The notes beneath the pieces are model-generated. The model ran no database searches and was not told where the DNA came from. It saw nothing but the letters and a program-made list of their open reading frames with translations. The position numbers were made by a program, and so were the translations under genes. A stretch of 64,000 nt of DNA from Sinorhizobium meliloti (GTDB taxonomy: Bacteria > Pseudomonadota > Alphaproteobacteria > Rhizobiales > Rhizobiaceae): contig NZ_CP141213.1 in the NCBI RefSeq assembly GCF_035610345.1, positions 1,756,430-1,820,429 of the forward strand, written 5' to 3'. Below are positions 16,935 through 26,188 of the stretch, piece by piece (the first letter of the stretch is position 1; each line of letters opens with the position of its first letter).

Positions 16935-17948
16935 TTAGCCCGCCACCTCGATGATCGTCTTAAGCGCCTTGCTGTCGCCCCTCAGCAGCCTTTCGTATGC
17001 CTCGGGCACATCGTCGAGCGCCGGCAGCACCTCGATGAAACGTTGCAGCGCGGGTGCGAGATCGACGAGTAACCCAACGCTCTCGGGCAACTCGTCTGCA
17101 AAGGCATGGCAGCCGACGAGTGACATCTCCCGCTCCACTAGGATGTTCGGGTCGAAATCGAGCCTGCCGTGGCCAATGCCGACGAGCGCCAGCGCTCCGC
17201 CGGCCGACAGGATGTCGAGAGCCCGTGCGATCGCCTGAATGCTGCCGGTGGCATCCAGCGCATAGCGCACCCTTCCGCCGGAAAGTGCTTTTTCGATCAC
17301 CGCCCTGTCGAGAGCAACGACCGCGCCGCCAGTCACCTCGGCGACAAGAGCGGCTTTGTCGGCGTTCAGATCGGCCAGCAGCAGCGGACCAGCGTGCAAC
17401 CGGGAGAGAAGAAGGGCGCTCAACCCGCCGATCGTGCCGCAGCCGATGACGAGAACCGGTTCGCCGGCCGGAATGGCGAGGCGACGCACGGCATGCAAGG
17501 CGACCGCCATCGGTTCGGCCATAGCGGCAACATGGGGCGAAAGCTCAGGATCGTGGCGCACGACCAGTCGGGCTGGCAATTGCACCGCCTCGGCAAAACC
17601 ACCGTCACAGATCTCGCCGACGAAACCCAAGGCCTCGCAGACATTTTTGCGGCCGCTCGTGCAAGCCGGGCAGGTGCCGCACCACATGCGCGAGTCCGCA
17701 GAGACGACGTCTCCCCGCATCACGTGGCTGACGCCCTCTCCGATAGCAGTCACGCGACCGCAAAATTCATGGCCTGCCGTCGAGGGCCGGCGCGAGATCC
17801 ATTGGCCGGTACGGTAGTTGTGAAGGTCGGAACCGCAGATGCCGGCAGCCCTTACTTCAAGGTTGACGAAGCCTGGCGGCGGAGCCGACAGTTCGGCGAC
17901 CTCCTCCACCCGCAAGTCCTTGGCGTCGTAGAGCCGCACAGCCTTCAT
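16935..17948 (-). CDS. Zinc-binding alcohol dehydrogenase (MDR family)
   Basis: NAD(P)-dependent polyol/alcohol dehydrogenase related to threonine, sorbitol and galactitol dehydrogenases; 337 residues. GICGSDLHNY and AGHEFCGRV supply catalytic-zinc Cys and His; the structural-zinc lobe C-x2-C-x2-C-x7-C is intact near residues 91-105 (CGTCPACTSGRKNVC); the Rossmann motif VLVIGCGTIGG is at about residue 168. It sits 3 bp after the HisD-like gene, so the two are co-transcribed and probably act on related alcohols. Confidence 0.84.
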   Translation of the reverse strand: MKAVRLYDAKDLRVEEVAELSAPPPGFVNLEVRAAGICGSDLHNYRTGQWISRRPSTAGHEFCGRVTAIGEGVSHVMRGDVVSADSRMWCGTCPACTSGRKNVCEALGFVGEICDGGFAEAVQLPARLVVRHDPELSPHVAAMAEPMAVALHAVRRLAIPAGEPVLVIGCGTIGGLSALLLSRLHAGPLLLADLNADKAALVAEVTGGAVVALDRAVIEKALSGGRVRYALDATGSIQAIARALDILSAGGALALVGIGHGRLDFDPNILVEREMSLVGCHAFADELPESVGLLVDLAPALQRFIEVLPALDDVPEAYERLLRGDSKALKTIIEVAG

Positions 17949-17951
17949 GGT

Positions 17952-19280
17952 TCAGGCGCCCTGCTTCAGATAGCGATCGCGCACCGGCGATACGGCAAGC
18001 GCATGCGAGGAGAAACCCTCGTAGATCGCCAGATTGTGGGAATGCTTGGCGAATTCCGGATAGGCCGGTGCCGTGACATAGCCGATTGAGCTGCGCTTGA
18101 CGAAATCACTGACCGACAGCGGGCCGAACGTTCGGGCCCAGCGGCTGGTCGGCAATACGGCGTTCGGCCCAAGCGAAAAGTTGGCGATGCTGACCGGAGT
18201 ATGGGGACCCATCAGGATTTCGGACGCTTCAGTGATGTGGCCGAGATGAATGAAGGGCTCTTCCGAGAGAAGCTCCAGATGCTCCGGCGCATAGGCGTTT
18301 ACGAACTCGTAGCTTTCCTCGATGGACGACGTGAGAACGATGCCGCCGGTCTTTCCGCTCAGCACGGCCGTTGAGAAGGCGACGCGCTGTTCGGTCATCT
18401 TCGCCCAGTGTTCTGGAAGGGCTGCGAGCGCCTCCTCGGCGACGCGGCGGCTGTGGGTAACGAGATAGGCAGAGGAATCCGGGCCATGTTCCGCCTCGAT
18501 CAGCAGGTCGAGCGCGGCAAGACCACCATGGACCGTATCATCGGCGAGGATCATCACTTCGGACGGACCGGCAGGAAGACCGGTATCGATGACGCCGGAG
18601 AGCAAGCGCTTGGCGGCGACCACCCACGGGCTGCCGGGACCGACGATCTTCAGCGCCGGCTTGATGGTTTCGGTGCCATAGGCGACGGCAGCAACGGCCT
18701 GCGCGCCGCCCACCTTGTAGACGGTTTCGACACCGGCGAGGCGTGCGGCAACCAGCGTCGCAGCATCGACCGAACCGTCCGGTGCCGGCGGCGTGACGAT
18801 GGCCAGATTGGAGACGCCCGCAACAACGGCCGGGACCGATGTCATCATAGTCACCGACGGGAAGGAACCTTTGCCGCGCGGCACGTAGAGCGCGACCGAC
18901 TGAATGGGCGTAAAGCGGTCTCCGGCAAATGCGCCGGGACGGATCTCCTTCAGCCACATGGCTTCAGGCTTCTGCTCCTCATGGAATTTGCGGATGTTGT
19001 CTATGCCGAATTGAACGGATTCGATCACGCTTGCATCAACCAGCTTGAAGGCCGCATCGAACTCGGCCGCGGTAACCTTCAGATTGGCTTCCGTGACATC
19101 GGCCTTGTCGAGTTCGCGGCCAAATCGTGCAAGCGCCTTGTCACCCTCGGTGCGGACGGCTTCCAGGATCGGCGCGACCTTCTCGATGAAGGTCGATATG
19201 TCGGTTTCCGAACGGCGCAGCAGGGCGGCCTTTTCTTCGAGGTTCAGCTTGGAATATTCGTAGAAAGAGACGTTGGTCAT
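17952..19280 (-). CDS. hisD: HisD-family NAD-dependent amino/alkanol dehydrogenase (not clearly histidinol)
   Basis: HisD-fold enzymes oxidise a terminal alcohol to a carboxylate in two NAD-dependent steps; 442 residues, normal length. The catalytic pair Glu-His is kept (YAPEHLEL near residue 330) and so is the C-terminal zinc-ligand His (GFSSHALAV near 422). However, the usual Q-A-E-H zinc ligand block reads EAEHGPDS, the GDY aspartate ligand block reads ANF, and the GPNH histidine reads GPNA. Biosynthetic HisD keeps these, so I infer a paralogue with another substrate; sulfopropanediol dehydrogenase HpsN is one known catabolic relative. Flanked by transporter and alcohol dehydrogenase genes, which also argues for catabolism. 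Confidence 0.82.
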   Translation of the reverse strand: MTNVSFYEYSKLNLEEKAALLRRSETDISTFIEKVAPILEAVRTEGDKALARFGRELDKADVTEANLKVTAAEFDAAFKLVDASVIESVQFGIDNIRKFHEEQKPEAMWLKEIRPGAFAGDRFTPIQSVALYVPRGKGSFPSVTMMTSVPAVVAGVSNLAIVTPPAPDGSVDAATLVAARLAGVETVYKVGGAQAVAAVAYGTETIKPALKIVGPGSPWVVAAKRLLSGVIDTGLPAGPSEVMILADDTVHGGLAALDLLIEAEHGPDSSAYLVTHSRRVAEEALAALPEHWAKMTEQRVAFSTAVLSGKTGGIVLTSSIEESYEFVNAYAPEHLELLSEEPFIHLGHITEASEILMGPHTPVSIANFSLGPNAVLPTSRWARTFGPLSVSDFVKRSSIGYVTAPAYPEFAKHSHNLAIYEGFSSHALAVSPVRDRYLKQGA

Positions 19281-19319
19281 CGTCTTGTCCTTGTAGCTAG
19301 CCCTCGCAGGGCCGAAGGG

Positions 19320-20120
19320 TCATTTCGATTTCAGGAAGATGTCGAGACCGACCAGGCGGTCGAGCAGCGCGATCGCAACACCCGCGCAGGCGATGAACAC
19401 CACGGAGATGGCGGCCAGGTCGGGCGTGATGATCGAGCGGATGGAGTTGTAGATCTGCACCGGCAGCGTCACGCTTCGAGCGTCGACCAGCAGGAGGCTA
19501 ACCAGAAACTCGTTGAGCGCGAGGATGAACATCAGCAGCGATCCCGTAATCACGCCCGGCAAGACCGCCGGCAGCGTGATGTAGAGGAAGCGTTGCAGCG
19601 GCGGCGCTCCGCAATTGGCCGCAGCCAGTTCCAGGTCGGGCGACAGATTACTGGCACTGGCCGTCACAGCCCAGACCATGAACGGCAGGTTAATGACGGC
19701 GCAGGCGATACCCACCGGCCACAACCGCCCGAGAACGCCTATATTGCCGAGGACCAGCATCATGCCAATGCCGGAACCAATCAGCGGGATGGTGAACGGC
19801 AACAGCAGATAGATCTGGATCGATCGAGCAAACCGGACCCGATATTTGGCCAACGCGATGCCGGCGAGCGTGCCGACCGGGATCGAGACCACGGTGCATA
19901 TCGTGGCGACGATCAGCGAACGCAGGAAGGCCTGCCTGAGGTCACTTGCCTGGGCGATCGCCCCGTACCATTTCAGCGATAGGCCGTCCGGCGGAAAGGT
20001 AATGATGTTTCCGGCCGTAAACGAGGCTCCGAGCACCACGACAGTGGGCGCAGACAACATCACAAGCGCAGTCGCAACGAAAGCCCATAGAACGAAGGAT
20101 TTACTTTTGCTGCCCGTCAT
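19320..20120 (-). CDS. ABC transporter permease, PotC type
   Basis: Inner-membrane subunit of a spermidine/putrescine-type importer; 266 residues with about six membrane segments. The EAA loop is recognisable as AAANCGAPPLQRFLYITLPA near residue 165, the contact site for the ATPase. It overlaps the preceding permease by 4 bp (ATGA). Confidence 0.87.
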   Translation of the reverse strand: MTGSKSKSFVLWAFVATALVMLSAPTVVVLGASFTAGNIITFPPDGLSLKWYGAIAQASDLRQAFLRSLIVATICTVVSIPVGTLAGIALAKYRVRFARSIQIYLLLPFTIPLIGSGIGMMLVLGNIGVLGRLWPVGIACAVINLPFMVWAVTASASNLSPDLELAAANCGAPPLQRFLYITLPAVLPGVITGSLLMFILALNEFLVSLLLVDARSVTLPVQIYNSIRSIITPDLAAISVVFIACAGVAIALLDRLVGLDIFLKSK

Positions 20121-21061
20121 TTACGGCCTCCTGTCATGGCGAGCGTGCCTGCGCCGAATACCATGAACACGACGCCGACGAGCATGGACCCGACCGCAAC
20201 GAGCATCATTGACAGCGTAGCACCCATGCCCTGGTCGGAGGTGCGGAAGAACTGGTCGTAGATCGCGTTGGCGATAAAGTCCTGCGTGCCGCCGCCGAGT
20301 ATTGCGGGGATAGCGAAGTCGGTGAGCGACAGTGTCATCACGACTAGGCCGGCCCCCACGAGCCCCGGTCGGGAAAGCGGCAGAACGATGTGGCGAAAAG
20401 TGCGGGTCCAGCCCGCGCCGAGCGAGGCCGCTGCCGCCTCGAGGTCGCTGGGGATCGCGGTCAGAGCCGGTGCGAGCATCAGCACCGCGAAAGGCAGCAT
20501 GTACTGTATGAGGCCGAACAGTACCGCAGGGTAGTTGTAGAGCAGCCGTATGGGCGGGACGCCTACGAGACCGAGCGCCTCGTTGACCATGCCCTGATTG
20601 CCGAGAATGATGAGCCAGCCATAGGCGCGCACAACCTGTCCGATGAAGAAGGGCAAAAACAACGCAACCAGCAGAAACTTGCGAAGCGTGGACGAGGGCG
20701 TGCGGACCATGAGATAAGCATATGGAAACGCGAACACCAGCGTGATCACGGTCACGATCATCGAGCCGATCAGGCTACGGCCTGCCACGGTCGCAAAGAA
20801 GCTCTCGGTCAGAACACGCTGATAATTGGCGAGCGTATAGCTCTCCGACATCAGGAAGGTATTGGTATCGAGCGTTCTCAGGCTCGTGTCGCCAATCTGG
20901 ACGAGGCCGAGCACAAGCAGCCCCACGAGCACAATCGCGGGCATCAGCATGAGATAAGGTAAGCCTCGCTGGAAGCTCGAGGGCCAGACGAAAGCCGCAA
21001 GGCGTTCGAGCATATCCATGACGCGCCACGTCAGGGGATATGCGGCACGGGAAGCGCGCAT
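20117..21061 (-). CDS. ABC transporter permease, PotB type
   Basis: Partner permease, 314 residues, with six main membrane segments and an EAA loop AAAASLGAGWTRTFRHIVLP near residue 230. An internal ATG at 21019 is an alternative start; I kept 21061 because a weak AGGA precedes it. With the PotC-type gene it forms the heterodimeric channel of the importer. Confidence 0.86.
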   Translation of the reverse strand: MRASRAAYPLTWRVMDMLERLAAFVWPSSFQRGLPYLMLMPAIVLVGLLVLGLVQIGDTSLRTLDTNTFLMSESYTLANYQRVLTESFFATVAGRSLIGSMIVTVITLVFAFPYAYLMVRTPSSTLRKFLLVALFLPFFIGQVVRAYGWLIILGNQGMVNEALGLVGVPPIRLLYNYPAVLFGLIQYMLPFAVLMLAPALTAIPSDLEAAAASLGAGWTRTFRHIVLPLSRPGLVGAGLVVMTLSLTDFAIPAILGGGTQDFIANAIYDQFFRTSDQGMGATLSMMLVAVGSMLVGVVFMVFGAGTLAMTGGRK

Positions 21062-21129
21062 GGCATCGATCCTGTTTCACGAGAGAATGTTGCCCGCCGT
21101 GAGAAGGGACGCGGCGGGCACACAAGGCA

Positions 21130-22245
21130 TCAGCCCTGCATGATTTCCTTGAACTTGGCGAACCACTGGCTCTCGTTCTCGACCTGTACCTTGGACGAGA
21201 TACGGATCAGGTGTTTGAAGTCCTCTTCCGTGGTCGGGTAGGACGGATCGCCCACCAGATCGGCCGGCGGCGTGATGCCGGGGATGACGCCGGGAAGGCC
21301 GAGACCGTCGAGCCAGATCTGCTGTGCTTCCTTGGTCAGGGCGTGATCGATGTACTTCTTGGCCCAGTAAAGCTCATTTTCGGGCAGACCTTTCGGGATC
21401 CATAGGCCGTCGGTGTCGAACTTTGCGCCTTCCTCCGGCACGACCCAGGCGATCTCGATCCCGTTCTTCTTGGCTTCGCGCGCATTGGTCGAGATGGTGC
21501 AGGCGGCGTCGATCTCGCCCTTCTGGAACCAGGTGGTAAAATCCGGGTCCTCGCCGAGCAGCGGCTGCTGCTCCTTGATCTTCGAGATGAAATCCCAGGC
21601 CGGCTGCATGTTGGCGGGAATGTCCTCGAGCTTACCGCCGCCGGCGACCTGGGCGGGGAAGTGGAAGCCGATGCCGTCGTTATACAGCGCGATACGACCC
21701 TTGAGCTTGGGGTCGAGCAGATCCTTCCACGACTTTGGTGCGCCGTTCGGGAAGGCCGACGGGCGATAGGCGAGCACGTAAACATAGCCGTAGGTATTGA
21801 CGATCGGATAACCGTCGAGACCGACCGGCTTGGCAAGATCCGTGGCGTTCTTGAGATTCGGCAGGTCCGACAGGTCCTCGGTAACCCCGCGCAGCGCCGA
21901 CTTTGTCGCGTTCGTGGTCGTATCCCAGTTGATGTGGATCGGCGGGACACGCTTCTGGGCAACAGCGGCCCAGACCTTCGGCTGGATCTCGTTGTCCTCG
22001 GTCAGGTCGTGGCGGACGGCAATCCCGGTCATCTTGGTAAAGCTGTCGGAGACGCCCGCCTTGAGCGCATCGACCCAGCTGCCGCCCCAGGCGCGAACGA
22101 TGATCTCGGCCGGCTTTTCCGGCTCTTGGGCAAAGGCGCGACTGGCGCCGAGCGCAGAGAGGCCCGCCGAGGCGCCGGCCGCGGCGATCGACGCAAGCAG
22201 CGTCCGGCGGCGGATCTGCGCGGACAGGAACTTTTCATGGGGCAT
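21130..22245 (-). CDS. ABC transporter periplasmic binding protein, Tat-exported
   Basis: Substrate-binding component of the PotD/family-1 class, 371 residues. The N-terminus has a twin-arginine signal (IRRRTLLASIAAAGASAG) with a likely AFA-Q cleavage near residue 40, so it is probably exported folded by Tat. Mature blocks EIIVRAWGGSWVDALKAG and VVPEEGAKFDTDGLWIPKG are typical of PotD-like proteins that bind amines or small organic ligands. GAGGAGA precedes the ATG at 9 bp. Confidence 0.86.
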   Translation of the reverse strand: MPHEKFLSAQIRRRTLLASIAAAGASAGLSALGASRAFAQEPEKPAEIIVRAWGGSWVDALKAGVSDSFTKMTGIAVRHDLTEDNEIQPKVWAAVAQKRVPPIHINWDTTTNATKSALRGVTEDLSDLPNLKNATDLAKPVGLDGYPIVNTYGYVYVLAYRPSAFPNGAPKSWKDLLDPKLKGRIALYNDGIGFHFPAQVAGGGKLEDIPANMQPAWDFISKIKEQQPLLGEDPDFTTWFQKGEIDAACTISTNAREAKKNGIEIAWVVPEEGAKFDTDGLWIPKGLPENELYWAKKYIDHALTKEAQQIWLDGLGLPGVIPGITPPADLVGDPSYPTTEEDFKHLIRISSKVQVENESQWFAKFKEIMQG

Positions 22246-22278
22246 TAGACATTCTCCTCTGGCTGGACCTTCTCGGGG

Positions 22279-23412
22279 TCATTTTTGAAAGACATGCATA
22301 TCCCTGGCATTCCAGCCGAGACGAACCTCGTCGCCCGGACCGAACTGCAAGTGAGATTCTGGATCGTGGTCGAAAACCCGCATCAGCACGCCGGCCAGCC
22401 TCGGAACCTGAATTTCGTAAACGACGCGCTCGCCTTCGAAAATGCAATCGACGACCTGGCCGTCGACCACCGTTTCGAGTCGCTCGAGTGGCCTGTCCTT
22501 CGGTGCGATGCGGATCTGTTCCGCACGAACCGCGCCGCTGCAGGATATGCCGGTCGCGAGGGCAGCATCGGCAGGGATCCCGACGAGACGCACACCGTTG
22601 GCTTCGAACACGGCTCGCGCTGAAGTAAGTTCGACAACGTTGCCTTCAATGAAATTGGTCACGCCGATGAAGTTTGCGACGAAAGCATTCGACGGCGCGC
22701 GATACGCATCGACCGGCCGGGCCTTTTGCTGAATGGAACCACCATTCATGACGATGACCTCGTCGGAAACCACCAGCGCCTCTCGCTGGTCGTGAGTGAC
22801 ATTGATCGTGGTGACGCCGAGCTCTTTTTGGATGCGGCGGAACTCGAGCTGCATCTCCTCGCGCAGCTTGCGATCGAGCGCAGCAAGCGGTTCGTCAAGC
22901 AGAAGCAGGTCCGGCTCGAACACCAACGCACGGGCGATAGCGACACGCTGCTGCTGACCGCCGGACAACTCATTGATCCGCCGGCTGCCATAGCCGCCGA
23001 GGCGCACGAGATCGAGATAGCGCGCGACCTTTTCCGGGATCGTGCGGGCGTCATGGCGTCGCATCTTGAGCGGAAAGGCGACGTTTTCGGCCGCGGTCAT
23101 ATGAGGAAAAAGCGCGAGCTTTTGGAACACCATGCCGATGGCGCGCTTGTGCGCCGGCACGGCACTGACCGGCCGCCCATTGATGAAGATCTCACCGTGG
23201 GTCGGCCGGTCGAAACCGGCGATCATGCGCAGCAGTGTCGTCTTACCGGATCCGGACGGGCCGAGAATGGTCAGGAACCGCCCCTTCGGGAGGTCGAATG
23301 AGGCATTCCTGACAGCGTGAACATCGCCGAAAGCCATGCCGACGTCCTTGACGGAAACAGCGACCGGATTGACGGATCCGGTCGGACGGAGACCAACAGC
23401 AACAACGCCCAT
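22279..23412 (-). CDS. ABC transporter ATPase, PotA type
   Basis: Cytosolic ATPase, 377 residues. Walker A GPSGSGKTTLLRMIAG near residue 55, signature LSGGQQQRVAIARAL near 150, Walker B LLLLDEPLAALD near 170, switch His in NVTHDQREA. The C-terminal ~110 residues form the TOBE regulatory domain. First gene of the long minus-strand operon; AGGGGAA lies 5 bp before the ATG. The operon promoter and a TGTCTATACATAT site lie about 100 bp upstream. Confidence 0.88.
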   Translation of the reverse strand: MGVVAVGLRPTGSVNPVAVSVKDVGMAFGDVHAVRNASFDLPKGRFLTILGPSGSGKTTLLRMIAGFDRPTHGEIFINGRPVSAVPAHKRAIGMVFQKLALFPHMTAAENVAFPLKMRRHDARTIPEKVARYLDLVRLGGYGSRRINELSGGQQQRVAIARALVFEPDLLLLDEPLAALDRKLREEMQLEFRRIQKELGVTTINVTHDQREALVVSDEVIVMNGGSIQQKARPVDAYRAPSNAFVANFIGVTNFIEGNVVELTSARAVFEANGVRLVGIPADAALATGISCSGAVRAEQIRIAPKDRPLERLETVVDGQVVDCIFEGERVVYEIQVPRLAGVLMRVFDHDPESHLQFGPGDEVRLGWNARDMHVFQK

Positions 23413-23715
23413 TAAATTCCCCTGTCTTGCTCCGACCGATGAAGCCGCGGCGAAGCTATTCTATTGGCCCGGCGGGAAGGCACTCGACGAGCCTTTACGT
23501 CTAGTTGTCTATACATATTAGTACAAGTATCGTCAACCGGCATTGCGCATTTTTTGCACTGCAATTCTACATGCCAACTATTTGTGCAGATGCGAAAGGA
23601 AGGCGCAAAGCCGCTGACAGTTTGGCTAGCGACGGACAGAATGACAAGCAGTCAAGACGGGTCCGTCGCACGGTTTGCACCCCACACGGAGCATTCATGC
23701 AGGCTCGCGCACGGA
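23413..23715. promoter_or_regulatory. Promoter region of the catabolic operon
   Basis: About 300 bp between the convergent SDR end and the ABC ATPase start. It carries the operator-like sequence at 23505-23526. No gene seen. Confidence 0.5.
23505..23526. promoter_or_regulatory. Candidate GntR/HutC operator
   Basis: TTGTCTATACATATTAGTACAA has TTGT/ACAA ends, giving a loose dyad, and contains the 13-mer TGTCTATACATAT (23506-23518) also found at 24534. Both copies sit in promoters of the catabolic block; GntR sites are typically short AT-rich dyads of this kind. Binding is inferred. Confidence 0.5.
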
Positions 23716-24483
23716 TCAGATGGAGGCGAGATAGCCGCCGTCGACAGGAATACAATGCCCCGTTATATAGGCAGCCGCATCGCTGCAGAGGAAAACCGCG
23801 ACACCGCCGATGTCGCTTTCCTTGCCGAAGCGCCGCTGAGGGATTTTTTCCAGCATGCGGGATTGCCAATCCTCGTCCTCGTAGAAGCCCTCAGTCATGG
23901 CGGTGCGGAAATAGCCGGGCGCTATGGCGTTGACCCGGATGTTGTGCGTTGCCCACTCGGTTGCCAGGGCACGCGTTACGCCGAGTAGGCCGGACTTGGA
24001 GGCGCCATACGGTACCGCCGTCGGAATGCCGACATAGGATGTCAGGGAGCAGAGATTGACAATCGCTCCGCCGTTTGCGTCCGCCATGATCCGGCCCGCC
24101 GCCTGGGCACAGAAGAAGGCGCCCTTCAGATTGGTCGAGACGATCGCTTCCCAGAGCGCTTCGTCTACATCGAAGGAAGGCCGGACATTCTCGAACCCGG
24201 CATTGTTGACCAGGATGTCGAGACCGCCCAAACTTTCAGCCGCTGCTCTCGTGACGCTTGAGCAAGCCTCAACGTCGCGTACGTCCTGGGCAAGCGCCAC
24301 GGCGCGTCTGCCGGCCTTTTCGATCAGTGCCCGGGTCTCAGCCAAGCCCTCTACCGTTCGCGCGGTCACCGCCACGTGCGCACCGGCCTCGGCCAGGGCG
24401 AAAGCGATAGACTGCCCTATGCCGCGGCTTGCTCCCGTAACGAGGGCGCGGCGGCCGGAAAGGTCGAAGATCGGGCGGGTCAT
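23716..24483 (-). CDS. SDR-family oxidoreductase
   Basis: Short-chain NAD(P)-dependent dehydrogenase, 255 residues. TGASRGIGQSIAFAL near residue 15 binds the cofactor; NNAGFENVRP near 90; catalytic YGASKSG with the Ser upstream in NLCSLTSYVG near 145; IRVNAIAPGYFRT near 185. The frame extends to 24534 but ATG 24483 follows AGGAG and leaves the operator-like sequence outside the gene. Convergent in sense with the ABC operon but upstream of its promoter, so it is a separate unit divergent from the HisC-like gene. Likely oxidises a hydroxyl of the pathway substrate. Confidence 0.85.
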   Translation of the reverse strand: MTRPIFDLSGRRALVTGASRGIGQSIAFALAEAGAHVAVTARTVEGLAETRALIEKAGRRAVALAQDVRDVEACSSVTRAAAESLGGLDILVNNAGFENVRPSFDVDEALWEAIVSTNLKGAFFCAQAAGRIMADANGGAIVNLCSLTSYVGIPTAVPYGASKSGLLGVTRALATEWATHNIRVNAIAPGYFRTAMTEGFYEDEDWQSRMLEKIPQRRFGKESDIGGVAVFLCSDAAAYITGHCIPVDGGYLASI

Positions 24484-24533
24484 TACGGCTCCTGTCCTGT
24501 TCCAACCTGGATGACACCACGATCTCGACAACA

Positions 24534-24546
24534 TGTCTATACATAT
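24534..24546. promoter_or_regulatory. Candidate GntR/HutC operator, second copy
   Basis: TGTCTATACATAT, identical to 23506-23518, lies between the divergent SDR and HisC-like starts, followed by ATACAGA. The shared motif links the two transcription units to one regulator. Confidence 0.5.
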
Positions 24547-24610
24547 ATACAGATCATGAATCCCGGCTTATGAATAGCACATAGCAAGAGTACCTCATGG
24601 AGACGGTAAA

Positions 24611-25723
24611 ATGGCAAACCCATCAACCCCCATACGGAAAGAAATTCGCTCGATCGCCCCCTATAATGCCGGCCTGACGCTCGAGGAGGTGCGGGCGAAG
24701 TACCATGTCGACGAAGTCGCCAAGCTCGGCTCCAACGAGAACCCTCTCGGCCCCTCGCCCGCCTTGCGCGGGCTTTTTCCCGACATCGGCGAACTAGCCC
24801 GGCTCTATCCCGATCCGCAAGGCCGCGCGCTCTGCGCCCGCCTGGCTGCCAGCTTCGATGTCGAGAACAATCAGGTTATCCTTGGCAACGGCTCGGAAGA
24901 TCTGATCGCCGTCATTTGCCGCTCGGTGGTGCGCGCGGGCGACACGGTGGTGACGCTCTATCCATCCTTCCCCCTGCATGAAGACTATACGACCCTGATG
25001 GGCGGAAAAGTCGATCGCGTCACCGTTGCACCGGACCTCTTCGTCGACATGGACGCCGTTCTCGCCGCAATTGCCCGCAAGCCGCGCATGCTGATGTTCT
25101 CGAACCCGATGAACCCGGTCGGCTCATGGCTGACACCGCTCCAACTGGAAAAGGTTATCGCCGCGCTCGATCCGGAAACGCTCATCGTGGTGGACGAGGC
25201 CTATGCGGAATATGCAGCCGGCGACGACTATCCAAGTGCGGCCGACATGCTGAAGGTGACGGGCTTGAACTGGGTCGTGCTACGTACCTTCTCGAAAGCC
25301 TACGGACTTGCAGGCCTGCGCATCGGCTATGGTATTGTCAGCGACGGCAGCCTTTGCGATTTTTTCAATCGTGCGCGCACTCCGTTCAACACCAATGCGA
25401 TCGCCCAGGTATCCGCCCTCACCGCCTTCGATGATACCGATCACCTTAACCGTTCCGTCGAGCTTGCTCTGGTCGAACGCGAACGGATGAAGACAGAGCT
25501 CGCGACGATGGGCTACCGAATTGCACCATCGAAGTGCAATTTTCTGTTCTTCGACGCACGCACAGATGCAACCCGGATGGCCGAAGCACTGCTCCGGCAA
25601 GGCGTCATCATCAAACCCTGGAAACAACCCGGCTTCGAGACGTATATTCGCGTCAGCATCGGCTCGCCTGCGGAAAACGATCACTTCATCGACGCGTTGA
25701 AGAAGGCTGAGGCCGCCGGGTAA
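24611..25723 (+). CDS. hisC: HisC-family PLP aminotransferase
   Basis: Fold-type I class II aminotransferase, 370 residues, like histidinol-phosphate aminotransferase. N-terminal IAPYNAGLTLEEV, LGSNENPLGPSP, PLP-binding Lys in TFSKAYGLAGLRIGYG near residue 227, and C-terminal RVSIGSPAEN are all present. The usual NPNNPTG motif reads NPMNPVG. Located divergently from a catabolic SDR and sharing its operator motif, it is probably a catabolic paralogue that transaminates a pathway amine or aromatic/imidazole compound, not the biosynthetic enzyme. Confidence 0.82.
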   Translation: MANPSTPIRKEIRSIAPYNAGLTLEEVRAKYHVDEVAKLGSNENPLGPSPALRGLFPDIGELARLYPDPQGRALCARLAASFDVENNQVILGNGSEDLIAVICRSVVRAGDTVVTLYPSFPLHEDYTTLMGGKVDRVTVAPDLFVDMDAVLAAIARKPRMLMFSNPMNPVGSWLTPLQLEKVIAALDPETLIVVDEAYAEYAAGDDYPSAADMLKVTGLNWVVLRTFSKAYGLAGLRIGYGIVSDGSLCDFFNRARTPFNTNAIAQVSALTAFDDTDHLNRSVELALVERERMKTELATMGYRIAPSKCNFLFFDARTDATRMAEALLRQGVIIKPWKQPGFETYIRVSIGSPAENDHFIDALKKAEAAG

Positions 25724-26188
25724 GGCAGGCGTAAAGCGGACGGCAAGCACAAAAGGTCGTCCGGATAAGTGATTGGAACCTTTACTGGCTTTCGTTCATG
25801 CCGCACTTCGAGTGCGGTGCATTCAACCTCCCTGCCCTATCTCCGCGCGGCCAGCTGGCGTTTCCTGAGAGTGGGAGCGGCGAAGTCTTGGCTGGCAGTT
25901 CTGATCGCTGTCGCGGCGACATGCCGTGGCGAGGCTGGCCACAGCCTGCACCGCCTAAAATGGCGCGAGTTTCTGGCCGGCCATTTCGGCCAAGTCCGGT
26001 CCTTAGTTCTAAACGTCGCCGCGACATTGACGAGTGACAGGTCCGGCCGGACTGGATGCGCAAAACAGATCAGGGTGAGCATTTGGACCCCACCTATCGC
26101 GGCCGCCCAAACCGATGTATGTCAAATTCGTTAGCTTGTCGCTCAGGAGCGCGATAGCGCTGAAAGCGGAAAACGGGATTGAACGGAT
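25724..26188. other. Intergenic stretch
   Basis: About 460 bp with open frames that look non-coding. The end holds the phosphatase promoter. Nothing further seen. Confidence 0.5.

Noticed and set aside
18408..19982. Plus-strand frame of 524 codons opposite hisD and a permease gene
   Set aside because: Antisense of a clear HisD gene in GC-rich DNA; the composition is Arg/Asp-rich with no domain.
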